DNA of 33,940 nucleotides from assembly GCF_004323185.1 (NCBI RefSeq), contig NZ_NAPS01000002.1:205114-239053 (forward strand), written 5' to 3'. The first letter of the stretch is position 1; each line of letters begins with the position of its first letter. The translations under genes were made by a program, and so were the position numbers. This DNA is from Westiellopsis prolifica IICB1. GTDB taxonomy: Bacteria; Cyanobacteriota; Cyanobacteriia; Cyanobacteriales; Nostocaceae. Of this stretch, positions 17,231-26,064 are shown one piece after another. The notes under the pieces are model-generated. The model was not told the origin of the DNA, did no database searches, and saw nothing but the letters and a program-made list of their open reading frames with translations.

Positions 17231-17325
17231 TGGGGATCAGGGATTGGGGATCGGGGATCGGGGATCGGGAAGAGACTTGTTAAATAATTCTCCCTTGTCC
17301 CCCTTCCCTTGTCTCCCTTCCGCTG
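17231..17325. repeat. Short tandem G/C-rich repeats (STRR-like), copy A
   Basis: GGGGATC-type heptamers on the + strand run from 17231, then a core AGAGACTTGTTAAATAATTC (17271-17290), then CCCTTGTC/CCCTTCC heptamers. The same 24-base core (17271-17294) recurs exactly at 33890-33913. From general knowledge, such short tandem repeats are typical of heterocystous cyanobacteria. Confidence 0.8.
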
Positions 17326-17426
17326 ATTAACACAAGATGAATGCTACTCCCAGCTGAGGAAATATGTCTTAACCCCATAGTATGGTTTAGAGTAGAATTA
17401 GCAACTCCGCTAAACTTAAATTGCCA

Positions 17427-17774
17427 ATGGTGTTTGATCCTGACTTTTTGAATGATAATTTTGAACAACACCCTCGTCAGCATCTGAGCGACGCTTTTGA
17501 GGAACCCTCTAATCAGTTACTCAAATATTTACAGCATCAGTCCCCGGAAGTTTTGGCTAACGTCGCTCAGTCCGTCAGCCCTGAAATCAAGCAAATTATT
17601 TCCCAAAATGTCCAAGGGCTGGTCGGGATGCTGCCTGCTGAAAATTTTAATGTTCAGATTACAACAGACCGAGATAATCTTGCTGGTCTTCTAGCATCGG
17701 CAATGATGACGGGCTATTTCCTGCGCCAAATGGAACAACGAATGCACTTAGATCATTTGGCTAATAATCATTAG
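17427..17774 (+). CDS. DUF760 domain protein
   Basis: A 115-residue protein with the DUF760 pattern (LLKYLQHQSPEVLANVAQSVSPEIKQIISQNVQGLVGMLP, then FNVQITTDRDNLAGLLASAMMTGYFLRQME). The family occurs in cyanobacteria and plants, and plant relatives are plastid proteins; its molecular role is not settled to my knowledge. There is no signal peptide; residues about 85-105 are moderately hydrophobic. The ATG at 17427 (MVFDPDF) is preferred over a TTG two codons upstream. It lies about 200 bp downstream of the PP2C gene, separated by STRR-type repeats, so cotranscription is uncertain. Confidence 0.85.
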   Translation: MVFDPDFLNDNFEQHPRQHLSDAFEEPSNQLLKYLQHQSPEVLANVAQSVSPEIKQIISQNVQGLVGMLPAENFNVQITTDRDNLAGLLASAMMTGYFLRQMEQRMHLDHLANNH

Positions 17775-17880
17775 TCAAGAGTCGATTGTCAATGGTCAAT
17801 TGTCAATGCTCAGTAATTTAATACTCTTGACCATAATTCCGATTAGGGTAAATTCCTCCAGACTTATCATGCTGTCGGGT

Positions 17881-17948
17881 AAATCCACCCATCCAAAATC
17901 GTTTGACTGAGCGCTCACGACGAAGTCTAAAATCCAAAATTCTTTGAC
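17881..17948. repeat. Dispersed ATCCAAAATCTAAAATCC repeat, copy 2 (with insertion)
   Basis: It matches the copy at 14730-14770 at both ends (AATCCACCCATCCAAAATC and TAAAATCCAAAATTCTTTGACT). In the middle it has about 25 extra bases that include GTTTGACTGAGCGCTCACGA, so part of the unit may be duplicated. It lies between the DUF760 gene and the convergent protease gene. Confidence 0.6.
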
Positions 17949-17954
17949 TGTGGA

Positions 17955-19181
17955 CTATTTGTGAGGATAAGCTCCTGACTGAACCTGAAAAGTTTGAACT
18001 TTACCGTCACGGTTGACTTCAATTTGTAAAGTGTCTCCAACGCTGCTAGACTCGACCATTTTCTGTACTTGAGCAGCAGTCTTAACTGGTTTGCCGTTAA
18101 ATTTTTGGATGACATCTCCGGGACGCAGCCCTATTCGCTGTGCAGGTGATTTGTCTAGAACTCCCTTGATGGCAACACCAGCATTTTGCTGGATGTTAAG
18201 GTTATTTTCTTGATTGATTTGCTGTTTTTTGCTGGGAGAAATGTCTACCATTTCAATCCCCAAGAAGGGATGTTCTACGCGCCCTTTAGCAAAAAGTTCG
18301 TCAGCAATGCGAGCAGCAGTTTCTATGGGAATGGCAAAGCCAAGTCCCTGAGCATCGGCGCGAATTGCTGTATTAACTCCAATTACTTCACCTTGGGAAT
18401 TTAACAAAGGTCCCCCAGAGTTACCAGGATTAATGGCGGCGTCGGTTTGGATAAAGCTAACTCGTTTATCTGGTACGCCAACTTGGGAACTAGTGCGGTC
18501 TGTGGCACTGATAATGCCGATAGTAACGGTGTTATCTAAACCCAAAGGATTGCCGATCGCGATCGCCCACTCTCCAGGAATCAAATTTTGTGAATTGCCC
18601 AATTTCACAGATGGTAATTGCTTGGCAGGAATTTTTACCACTGCTACATCTGTCATGGGATCAACTCCCATCACCTTTCCTTCAAAGGTTCTACCATCTT
18701 TGAGGGTAACTTGTACTGTATCTGTGTTCGCCACTACATGAGCGTTGGTGAGAATTTCTCCATTTGTACTGAGGATGAAACCAGAACCTGTACCACGCTC
18801 AATTCTTTCTTGTGGAATTGGTTGTTCATCTTCACCAAAAAATCGACGCAACAGAGGGTTTTTGAAAGCTTCTGAGATGGGATTGGCGACTTTGCGTGTC
18901 GCATTAATTCGGACTACTGCGGGTCCTGTTTTTTGCACAGCAGAGGCGATAAAATTAATGCTTTCAGCCCCAGTTGCGGCGATACTTTTTCCGAAAGAAT
19001 TAGTGACAACTGTTTCTGATGGCGCACCCATACTCACATTTTTGAGTTCCTGAAACGTACGCCTCTGTGTTAGGAAATAGGGACTGGCTAACAACACTGC
19101 ACTACCGCCGAATACGCCGCCGCCCACAACCAAAGAAAAATAAACGGCTAGTTGTTTCTTGGATAACTTCATAATCACCAT
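17955..19181 (-). CDS. HtrA/Deg-type serine protease (HhoA/HhoB/HtrA group)
   Basis: A periplasmic or thylakoid-lumen protease that degrades damaged proteins. Counted from the ATG at 19181, a hydrophobic segment at about 11-33 acts as signal or anchor. The trypsin-like domain spans about 80-290, with catalytic His148 (ILTNAHVV), Asp178 (DPMTDVAVV) and Ser255 (NPGNSGGPL). One PDZ domain follows at about 305-400 (GLRPGDVIQKFNGKPV). This is the single-PDZ architecture of the cyanobacterial HhoA/HhoB/HtrA set; which of the three cannot be decided. The frame extends to a TTG at 19196, and a third possible start is the ATG at 19172 (MKLSKKQ). Confidence 0.92.
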   Translation of the reverse strand: MVIMKLSKKQLAVYFSLVVGGGVFGGSAVLLASPYFLTQRRTFQELKNVSMGAPSETVVTNSFGKSIAATGAESINFIASAVQKTGPAVVRINATRKVANPISEAFKNPLLRRFFGEDEQPIPQERIERGTGSGFILSTNGEILTNAHVVANTDTVQVTLKDGRTFEGKVMGVDPMTDVAVVKIPAKQLPSVKLGNSQNLIPGEWAIAIGNPLGLDNTVTIGIISATDRTSSQVGVPDKRVSFIQTDAAINPGNSGGPLLNSQGEVIGVNTAIRADAQGLGFAIPIETAARIADELFAKGRVEHPFLGIEMVDISPSKKQQINQENNLNIQQNAGVAIKGVLDKSPAQRIGLRPGDVIQKFNGKPVKTAAQVQKMVESSSVGDTLQIEVNRDGKVQTFQVQSGAYPHK

Positions 19182-19430
19182 AGTCAAGGACAGCAATGCA
19201 GATGCTAATTTCTAAGTGTAGTCAAGCAAAAGACAAGTGGACATTTTAATTTTGTTAATTCATTGTAGTTAGTAGTTGGTGGTTAATACCAATCAACTAA
19301 CAACTAAAAACTAAAAACTAACAATTAACTGGTCAAATAAAATATAAAATTTAGCTAGAATCGCAAGAATACTCCCGCCATAGATGAACTGTTGACGTTG
19401 AGTACTCCAATCTTGCTCCATTGAATATAC

Positions 19431-20300
19431 ATGACTGTTAGCGATCGCCTACTTCTACTTGTTTTTTCTAGCTTAATCTCTGCTTTGGGATTTGTATCCA
19501 CAGACCCAAATCCTGTAGTAGCACAGGTGGCTAAATGTCCAACTCCAGCTTTAGAACGCTTTGTGCGTCATAAAGTTGGCCGCGGCGAAACTTTGCAGAG
19601 TATCGCCGCGCTCTACAATTTAGCTCCTGATACTATTATCACCATGAATCCCAGTTTAAAAAACGGTAGGGTGACTACGGGTAGTAATATTCTCATCCCT
19701 CCCTACAATGGTATTGTAGTGGAAGTAGCTCGTGGTCAAACTTGGCGAGAATTAGCACAAAAATACAAAATTCGTGCTGATGCTCTTTTTGAGTTGAATG
19801 GCTGTAAACCACCATCTCAAATTGCATTTATTCCCACATCCAACCAATCATCAAATCCTGCGAGTTCGTCGCCATCCTCAACTCCTGCTGTGCAAATAAC
19901 TGGCTATCCCTTAGCATCTGTGGCTCAGGTAGGATTCCCCTATGGTTGGCAAGTTAACCCTGAAAACGGAGAAGTTTTCTTTCACAGTGGGGTTGACTTG
20001 TTAACTGCGATTGGCACCCCCGTAAATGCGATCGCACCGGGGACAGTAGTTTTTGCAGGCGATCGTGGTACCTACGGTAATTTAGTAATTATCAATCACG
20101 GTGGTGGATTACAAAGCCGTTATGCCCAGCTAGAGAGTATCAAAGTTAGCCTTGGTCAACAAATTAAACAGGGAGATTTACTAGGAACAGTCGGTCAAAC
20201 TGGACAACCAACCATTACTCAACCCCATCTACATTTTGAAATCCGTTCTAACTCTTCTCTGGGTTGGGTTGCTCAAGATCCAAAACAGTATATGAAGTGA
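19431..20300 (+). CDS. LysM-M23 family peptidoglycan peptidase (secreted)
   Basis: A wall-associated protein related to LytM/NlpD-type endopeptidases. Residues about 1-32 are a signal peptide (LLLLVFSSLISALGF...VVAQ). Two LysM domains follow, about 45-91 and 95-135, then a Ser/Pro-rich linker at about 136-155. The M23 domain is at about 175-289. Zinc ligands are present: His185 and Asp189 in HSGVDL, and His268 in PHLHFE with catalytic-type His266. The YAHL position reads YAQL (Gln233), so one catalytic His is missing. The protein may therefore be a weak enzyme or an amidase activator (inference). The downstream gene is convergent, with a cruciform-like repeat between them. Confidence 0.9.
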   Translation: MTVSDRLLLLVFSSLISALGFVSTDPNPVVAQVAKCPTPALERFVRHKVGRGETLQSIAALYNLAPDTIITMNPSLKNGRVTTGSNILIPPYNGIVVEVARGQTWRELAQKYKIRADALFELNGCKPPSQIAFIPTSNQSSNPASSSPSSTPAVQITGYPLASVAQVGFPYGWQVNPENGEVFFHSGVDLLTAIGTPVNAIAPGTVVFAGDRGTYGNLVIINHGGGLQSRYAQLESIKVSLGQQIKQGDLLGTVGQTGQPTITQPHLHFEIRSNSSLGWVAQDPKQYMK

Positions 20301-20319
20301 AGTTTATTAATTTCGAGGG

Positions 20320-20375
20320 TTTGTAGTAAGCACGCTTGGTGCTTAAAAACTCAGGACTTTAGTCCTGACTACAAA
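20320..20375. terminator. Three-stem inverted-repeat element between convergent genes
   Basis: Outer arms TTTGTAGT (20320-20327) and ACTACAAA (20368-20375) enclose two hairpins: AAGCAC-gcttg-GTGCTT (20328-20344) and TCAGGACT-tt-AGTCCTGA (20351-20368). Together they can form a three-way junction. A T-run (20379-20384) follows on the + strand. The position between two convergent genes suits a two-way terminator. From general knowledge, this sequence type recurs in cyanobacterial genomes, so it may also be a small mobile repeat. Confidence 0.65.
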
Positions 20376-20392
20376 TCATTTTTTCCCCAGCA

Positions 20393-21418
20393 TTAAAAAA
20401 CAAATTCGCCAGAATTAACAATGTGCATTCCCGCATCAGCGAATCGTTGAAACGCCTCATCTGCTGCTTCCGTATAATCCACTACACCCGGAACAACAAC
20501 AGCAGAAGTACAATCCTCCAACAAATAAACTTTTTTCGCCAAATTGCTATCTACCTGCCTAATTTCTGTTAACAAATCATCTACTGTCCAAGCAACACAA
20601 TGACTTTTAGCTTGTCCAGCAATAACTACAGCATCAAATTCTAACAGATGCTGAATCAAGCTTATATTCTTTTGGGCAATAGGGCGCTCATCAAAACCTG
20701 ACAAAACTTCTGGGCGTAAAACAGAATAGTTTTCCGTTAAAGGATTATTCCCTTTAATCTCAAATTGAGTTTGACTATGACGTGCGATACAGTGGAAAAA
20801 GATTGCTTCTTCCACAGCAGAAACTAAAGCATGACCGATACCGCCCAAAATCGAATGATAAGGCCATACTGTTAACGGATATTTACCATTTTGAGTCAAC
20901 TGTTTAACGTAGTGATAGGCGTGTTTTTCTAAAAATTCATCATCAAGTCCTAAACTAAAAGCAACATTTGGGTTAACTTTCCAAATTCCTTGCTCAATAT
21001 CTGCTGGAATAATATTAGTTGCAGCAGATATTGGATGTTCACCTGCATTATTTACCCAAAAGATAGGATGAAAAATTTGCATCGCTGTATGGGTATCTAA
21101 AGTTGGTACAATTTTTGTGATGACTCCTAAATTGCGATAAATAAACTCACATAAACGCACATTATCATCTACAGCGCCAGTACCAGTTTTACCCCCAACA
21201 AATAATTCAAATTCGGGGATGCAAAAAGTATTTTGCACATCAATTAAAAGTAGGCAAATACGAGTTTTATCTTCAGAAGCTGGTTTGATGTCGTGTTGTT
21301 TTGCCCATGCTTGTGCGGCTGTGGCGCTTTGTTGGTAAGGTACGCGCCAGACTGTGCCTACTGTTTTGGGGTTAAAGTGTGGGGGAATCGGTAGTTGGAT
21401 GTTTGTTGAGGTGTTCAT
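20393..21418 (-). CDS. Isochorismatase/nicotinamidase-like cysteine hydrolase
   Basis: A soluble hydrolase of the isochorismatase superfamily, possibly acting on nicotinamide or another amide. Asp60 ([11 protein letters not shown]) and Cys274 ([11 protein letters not shown]) match the catalytic Asp and Cys. Asp108, His110 and His117 ([12 protein letters not shown]) match the metal site of nicotinamidases, which favours amidase over isochorismatase activity. At 341 residues it is much longer than the usual 180-220; the extra residues lie at the N-terminus (about 50) and between the metal and Cys motifs. The substrate is unknown. It is followed on the same strand by nothing and convergent with the M23 gene. 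Confidence 0.83.
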   Translation of the reverse strand: MNTSTNIQLPIPPHFNPKTVGTVWRVPYQQSATAAQAWAKQHDIKPASEDKTRICLLLIDVQNTFCIPEFELFVGGKTGTGAVDDNVRLCEFIYRNLGVITKIVPTLDTHTAMQIFHPIFWVNNAGEHPISAATNIIPADIEQGIWKVNPNVAFSLGLDDEFLEKHAYHYVKQLTQNGKYPLTVWPYHSILGGIGHALVSAVEEAIFFHCIARHSQTQFEIKGNNPLTENYSVLRPEVLSGFDERPIAQKNISLIQHLLEFDAVVIAGQAKSHCVAWTVDDLLTEIRQVDSNLAKKVYLLEDCTSAVVVPGVVDYTEAADEAFQRFADAGMHIVNSGEFVF

Positions 21419-21457
21419 AAATACAACATTAGAAAAAATCAGATTTTAGATAATTTA

Positions 21458-22030
21458 TTAGGGAATTCCTGCTTGTTGGAAGATTTGTTGAGGTGTAATT
21501 TGCAATCCTTCAAATAGGGAATCTTCTAAACTATTAGTCCCGCGTTTGGTCTGAGGGAGAGCATCAGGATAAAAAATAGTAATAGTTTTGGCTTTAGTAT
21601 CAATAATCCAAACTCGTTGAACTTTAGCATTTAGATAATCGGTTGCTTTTTCTGTCATTTCTCCGAAAGTTTGACCAGGTGAAATAATTTCAATCACTAA
21701 TTCAGGTGCAACAGGACAAGCTTCATCTTGCAACCAATCGACAGAAAGACGGTTATATGAAATATATGTCAAATCTACTACAGGAACCCAATCCTGTTGA
21801 TTTCGTGTTACTTTAATTGCCCATTCAATTACAACTCGCCCTTTTCCTTGCGCCCATGCAGACAATAGTATAAATAAAGCACCTGTAATAGAACTATGAA
21901 AAAATTTTGGTGACATTTGATCATTTTTGAATTTGGGGACAGCTTCTCCATCAATTAGTTCGTAGGTGATGTCTCCTTCGGGGAGCGCAAGGAATTCTTC
22001 GAGGGTGAGTTTGGTTTTGAGTTGAGTCAT
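21458..22030 (-). CDS. Uma2 family putative nuclease (DUF820)
   Basis: A 190-residue member of a family greatly expanded in cyanobacteria, with a restriction-endonuclease-like fold of unknown biological role. The N-terminal TLEEFLALPEGDITYELIDGEAV and the core VVDLTYIS...PELVIEIISP with EKATDYL match the family PD-(D/E)xK pattern. The acidic residues of DL and VIEI are present, while the usual final Lys appears as EKATDY. It lies about 40 bp upstream of the isochorismatase-like gene on the same strand, so the two may be cotranscribed. No partner gene suggests a toxin-antitoxin unit. Confidence 0.88.
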   Translation of the reverse strand: MTQLKTKLTLEEFLALPEGDITYELIDGEAVPKFKNDQMSPKFFHSSITGALFILLSAWAQGKGRVVIEWAIKVTRNQQDWVPVVDLTYISYNRLSVDWLQDEACPVAPELVIEIISPGQTFGEMTEKATDYLNAKVQRVWIIDTKAKTITIFYPDALPQTKRGTNSLEDSLFEGLQITPQQIFQQAGIP

Positions 22031-22283
22031 GGTTAGTTTTAGGGTGCGGATGACTTTATTTTGATGGAGTTTTGTAAGATTGTGCGTCTATGACCAACAC
22101 GGGCGGAGAATAAATTTTTTTAACATTGCAAAAAATAGTTAATATCTGCTTTTCTCTTTGATTCTTAACGTCTATCATTTTTTTTCTAGTTCTTTGCCCA
22201 AAACAGCACTAACTGTGGCAATCTGGGAAACAGAACATTTTCAAATCTGATATTTTCGCTACGGCAATATTACTTAAGAAGTT

Positions 22284-23510
22284 ATGCAAACTCTGCCCAC
22301 ACCCGTTACTTCAAATACTTTACCCAGTCAACCTACTTTTGACACAACAATTAAACGGCGGAAAACCCGTCCTGTGAAAGTAGGAAATGTCACCATTGGG
22401 GGAGGTCATCCTGTGGTGGTGCAATCTATGATCAATGAGGATACTCTTGATATTGCTGGCTCTGTTGCTGCAATTCGACGTTTGCATGAGATAGGCTGCG
22501 AAATTGTTCGCGTTACAGTACCAAGTATGGCTCATGCTAAAGCCCTGGCAGAAATTAAACAAAAATTAATCAAAACCTATCAAGATGTGCCAATCGTCGC
22601 TGATGTGCATCATAATGGACTGAAAATTGCCCTAGAAGTTGCTAAACATATAGAGAAAGTGCGGATAAATCCGGGATTGTATGTGTTTGAAAAACCAAAC
22701 CCAAACAGAACCGAATACAGTAAAGTCGAATTTGACGAAATTGGTGAAAAAATCCGCGAAACTCTAGAACCATTAGTAATCTCTTTGCGTGATCAAGGTA
22801 AAGCCATGCGAATTGGGGTGAACCATGGTTCTCTTGCTGAAAGGATGCTATTTACTTATGGTGATACACCAGAAGGAATGGTGCAATCTGCGATCGAATT
22901 TATCCGTATTTGTGAATCTTTAGACTTCCGCAACCTAGTAATTTCCATGAAAGCCTCACGAGTTCCTGTGATGATTGCTGCTTATCGTCTCATGGTACAG
23001 CGAATGGATGAATTGGCCATGGATTACCCCTTGCACTTAGGTGTGACGGAAGCTGGAGATGGTGAATACGGAAGAATTAAATCCACTGCTGGTATTGCTA
23101 CCTTGTTAGCTGATGGCATTGGCGATACAATTCGAGCGTCACTGACTGAATCTCCAGAAAAAGAGATTCCAGTCTGCTACAGTATTCTGCAAGCTTTAGG
23201 ATTGCGGAAGACAATGGTAGAATATGTGGCTTGTCCTTCCTGTGGACGTACTTTATTTAATCTTGAAGAAGTACTGCACAAAGTCCGCGAAGCTACCAAC
23301 CATCTCACCGGGCTTGACATTGCAGTCATGGGTTGCATTGTGAATGGCCCTGGAGAAATGGCAGATGCTGACTATGGTTATGTCGGTAAGACTCCAGGTT
23401 ACATTTCTCTATATCGCGGTAGAGAAGAAATTAAAAAAGTCCCAGAAGAACAAGGTGTAGAGGAGTTAATCAATTTGATTAAAGCAGATGGACGCTGGAT
23501 AGAACCGTGA
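22284..23510 (+). CDS. ispG: 4-Hydroxy-3-methylbut-2-enyl diphosphate synthase (GcpE)
   Basis: This enzyme catalyses the penultimate step of the MEP isoprenoid pathway, converting MEcPP to HMBPP with a [4Fe-4S] cluster. The 408-residue length is standard for cyanobacteria. Residues about 22-300 form the TIM-barrel part ([32 protein letters not shown]). The C-terminal part binds the cluster through Cys317 and Cys320 (CPSCGRTLF), Cys351 and Glu358 (GCIVNGPGE). In cyanobacteria electrons usually come from ferredoxin. The gene stands alone, with about 250 bp upstream and a repeat tract downstream. Confidence 0.97.
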   Translation: MQTLPTPVTSNTLPSQPTFDTTIKRRKTRPVKVGNVTIGGGHPVVVQSMINEDTLDIAGSVAAIRRLHEIGCEIVRVTVPSMAHAKALAEIKQKLIKTYQDVPIVADVHHNGLKIALEVAKHIEKVRINPGLYVFEKPNPNRTEYSKVEFDEIGEKIRETLEPLVISLRDQGKAMRIGVNHGSLAERMLFTYGDTPEGMVQSAIEFIRICESLDFRNLVISMKASRVPVMIAAYRLMVQRMDELAMDYPLHLGVTEAGDGEYGRIKSTAGIATLLADGIGDTIRASLTESPEKEIPVCYSILQALGLRKTMVEYVACPSCGRTLFNLEEVLHKVREATNHLTGLDIAVMGCIVNGPGEMADADYGYVGKTPGYISLYRGREEIKKVPEEQGVEELINLIKADGRWIEP

Positions 23511-23516
23511 AGAAAT

Positions 23517-23635
23517 TAGGGAAAGGGGATCGGGGCATAGGAATAAATTCTCCCTTGTCCCCCTTGTCTCCCTTATCTCCCTTGTCTCCCTTCCCCTTTC
23601 CCCTTTCCTCGATCCCTGATTCCCTTTCCCTAATA
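23517..23635. repeat. Short tandem G/C-rich repeats (STRR-like), copy B
   Basis: After GGGAAAGGGGATCGGGG, a core AATAAATTCTCCC leads into repeated CCCTTGTCTC heptamers and CCCCTTTC runs. It resembles the tracts at 17231 and 33799 but its core is shorter. It fills most of the space between ispG and the protease gene. Confidence 0.75.
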
Positions 23636-23741
23636 ACTTTGTCGAAATAACAAGATATGTTCATTCTGTACAGTATTTGCCTGTGTTAGATTGAGCATAC
23701 TGAGCATATAAAATTTTGTCCCTAGCCACGCAGCTATCATT

Positions 23742-25025
23742 ATGGTAATTACAAGAAATGGACTTGTTTTGAGTGCTACGGCGGTGACGCTATCCACAAT
23801 CGCTGTTACTAGTCTTGGCATTCACTCGCAAGGACAAGCTCTTTTTAAAGAAAGTCCAAAGGAATTAATAGATGAAGTTTGGCAAGTTATTAATAAACAA
23901 TACGTAGACGGTAATTTTAATAAGGTAGATTGGAAAGCTGTTCGCAGTGAGTACCTGAACAAGTCTTACAAAAACAACGAAGAAGCTTATAAGTCCATCC
24001 GGGAAATGCTGAAGAAGTTGGGCGACCCATACACCCGGTTTATGGATCCAGAGGAATTCAAAAATATGCAGGTTGATACCTCTGGAGAACTGACGGGTAT
24101 TGGTATCCAAATCGGTCTGGATGAAAAAACCAAAAAGCTAACTGTAATTTCTCCTATTGAGGATACACCAGCATTTAAAGCTGGCATCCTTGCTAAGGAT
24201 ACCATTATCTACATCAATGGTAAAAGTACTGAGGGGATGGATACTAATCAAGCAGTAGCTTTGATCCGAGGTGAACCTGGGAGCAAAGTTAATTTAACTA
24301 TCCTGCGTCAGGGTCAAAGAAAAGAATTTACAATTACGCGGGCGCGGATTGAAATTCATCCAGTAGAATTTTCTCAAAAGCAAACGCCTGTAGGTAATGT
24401 TGGCTACATTCGCTTAAAGCAATTTAGTTCAAATGCTGCCAAAGAAATGCGGGATGCAATCAGAAATTTAGAGAGTAAGCAAGTATCTGGATACGTGTTG
24501 GATTTACGTAATAATCCAGGTGGTCTTCTTTACTCAAGTGTAGATATTGCCCGGATGTGGATGGATAGAGGCACGATTGTTTCTACTATTGACCGTCGGG
24601 GTGAGGTAGAACGAGAAATTGCCAATGGACGGGCTTTGACAAATAAACCCTTGGTGGTATTGGTAGATAAAGGTAGTGCCAGTGCTAGTGAAATTCTTTC
24701 AGGTGCATTGCAGGACAACAAGCGTGCAGTTGTAGTGGGTAGTCAAACTTTTGGTAAAGGCCTAGTACAATCTGTGCGCCCCCTAGATGATGGTTCAGGA
24801 TTAGCAGTAACGATCGCCAAATACCATACCCCCCTTGGTAGAGATATCAACAAACATGGGATTGACCCGAACATAGTAGTGGATTTAAGCGATAAGCAGC
24901 GACAAGACCTGTGGCTCAAAGAACGAGAAAAAGTCGCGACTTTAGCAGATCCACAATTCGCTAAAGCTGTGGAAGTGTTAGGCAAAGAAATTGCAGCTAA
25001 AGGGACAAATGCACAAAGAAATTAA
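23742..25025 (+). CDS. Carboxyl-terminal processing protease (CtpA/CtpC-type, family S41)
   Basis: A lumenal or periplasmic protease; CtpA in this family trims the D1 protein of photosystem II, while CtpB and CtpC have other substrates. A signal peptide or anchor spans about 1-33. The PDZ domain is at about 105-190 (GIGIQIG, GILAKDTIIYING). The S41 domain has GSASASEI with Ser314 and FGKG with Lys339. The 25-residue spacing equals that of the Ser372/Lys397 dyad of algal D1 protease. The 427-residue length fits. I cannot tell which paralogue it is; I lean to CtpC or CtpB. It is convergent with the next small gene, only 9 bases apart. Confidence 0.92.
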   Translation: MVITRNGLVLSATAVTLSTIAVTSLGIHSQGQALFKESPKELIDEVWQVINKQYVDGNFNKVDWKAVRSEYLNKSYKNNEEAYKSIREMLKKLGDPYTRFMDPEEFKNMQVDTSGELTGIGIQIGLDEKTKKLTVISPIEDTPAFKAGILAKDTIIYINGKSTEGMDTNQAVALIRGEPGSKVNLTILRQGQRKEFTITRARIEIHPVEFSQKQTPVGNVGYIRLKQFSSNAAKEMRDAIRNLESKQVSGYVLDLRNNPGGLLYSSVDIARMWMDRGTIVSTIDRRGEVEREIANGRALTNKPLVVLVDKGSASASEILSGALQDNKRAVVVGSQTFGKGLVQSVRPLDDGSGLAVTIAKYHTPLGRDINKHGIDPNIVVDLSDKQRQDLWLKEREKVATLADPQFAKAVEVLGKEIAAKGTNAQRN

Positions 25026-25034
25026 TTTTTGCCT

Positions 25035-25226
25035 CTAGACTGGTTGGCATTTACCTGCTCTAATCAGTCCAACACGACGAGCGATCGCTTCCCCTTGCGA
25101 TTCAAAGGGACCCCACTTCTCTATAATCTCAGGATTGTCATCCCCAGTAACTTCATCGCTGGGGATGATTTCGCAATTTCCAGCAGGGCGCTTGACAATA
25201 TATAAGTTTTGTAGTGTTGTTTCCAT
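25035..25226 (-). CDS. Small conserved cyanobacterial protein of unknown function
   Basis: A 63-residue soluble protein. The N-terminal half has NLYIVKRPAGNCEIIPSDEV and the C-terminal half WGPFESQGEAIARRVGLIRAGKCQPV, a pattern that looks like a compact beta-beta-alpha domain. I recall similar short proteins in cyanobacteria but no function. No Shine-Dalgarno sequence is visible. It is divergent from the phytochelatin-synthase-like gene, 144 bp away, and the two could share a regulatory region. Confidence 0.7.
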   Translation of the reverse strand: METTLQNLYIVKRPAGNCEIIPSDEVTGDDNPEIIEKWGPFESQGEAIARRVGLIRAGKCQPV

Positions 25227-25370
25227 AATTTTGAGTACTTATTTGCTTGCTGAAGAAATTTTAAAGCTTCGGTGCATCCGATGGAATTGATGGGTTAATA
25301 GTCAATAGTAGCAAGCACTACGTTAATTATTTCAATTAATAAACCTGCTCTAATATCAAGGATCTTTCCC

Positions 25371-26039
25371 ATGACTTCCCAACAATTAGCCACCGATAAC
25401 ACAACAGATTTAGATGCGATTAAGCAATCTGGTTTTGAACCATCTGATCAAGTTGTAGGTACTCTTGTTACAAAAGTTGTTACCAAAGATTTAAATGGTA
25501 TTAAGCTGTGTGAATTTCAACAGCCCATCAACTGCTGTAACATCACTTCTATCGCCTATGCACTCACAGCACTAGGCTATCCAACAACAGTGGATGAGGT
25601 TTTCTATGTTACTAGATTACCGATCGCTACTGTTTTAGATGATGGAATGACCCTCGCTGAGACTTATGACACTTGTGTTAATTATGTGAATGGCGCAAAA
25701 TTAGATGTCAGTGTCAGACTCGAACATTTTGACAAAGTTTCTATGAGTTTAGATGCTTTTGTCAAAGAAATTGAAAACGCTGTCCAGGATGACAAAGACA
25801 TTCATATTTTAAATTTTAATGTTGGCATTGCCCATGAAGTTAGCTTTGCGGGTGGTCATTTCTCCCTAGTAGCAGATTACAATCCAACAACAAAGGAGAT
25901 CACTGTAGCTGACACCAACCCCAAAAAATATACACGCTTCTGGAAATGTCCAATAGACAGAATGTACAAAGCTTGTGTAGACAAAGATTTATCTGCTACC
26001 CGCTCTCGTGGGATGATCGTCATCCGGAAAAATTCTTAG
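25371..26039 (+). CDS. Divergent phytochelatin-synthase-like papain-fold protein
   Basis: A 222-residue cytoplasmic protein without signal peptide that looks like a short phytochelatin synthase. Such enzymes cleave glycine from glutathione or transfer gamma-Glu-Cys. Candidate active-site residues are Gln50 (oxyanion hole), Cys56, His163 in GGHFSLVADY and Asp181 in VADTNPKKY. Two spacings match those I recall for the Nostoc enzyme alr0975 (Gln64, Cys70, His183, Asp201): 6 residues Gln-Cys and 18 residues His-Asp. The CGVAS motif reads CNITS and is preceded by another Cys (Cys55). The C-terminal RSRGMIVI resembles the family ending. Substrate and reaction are unknown, and the divergence argues against simply naming it phytochelatin synthase. 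The ATG at 25371 has only a weak AAGGAT upstream. Confidence 0.75.
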   Translation: MTSQQLATDNTTDLDAIKQSGFEPSDQVVGTLVTKVVTKDLNGIKLCEFQQPINCCNITSIAYALTALGYPTTVDEVFYVTRLPIATVLDDGMTLAETYDTCVNYVNGAKLDVSVRLEHFDKVSMSLDAFVKEIENAVQDDKDIHILNFNVGIAHEVSFAGGHFSLVADYNPTTKEITVADTNPKKYTRFWKCPIDRMYKACVDKDLSATRSRGMIVIRKNS

Positions 26040-26064
26040 TCAGGATTTTGGAATTTGGATAAGT

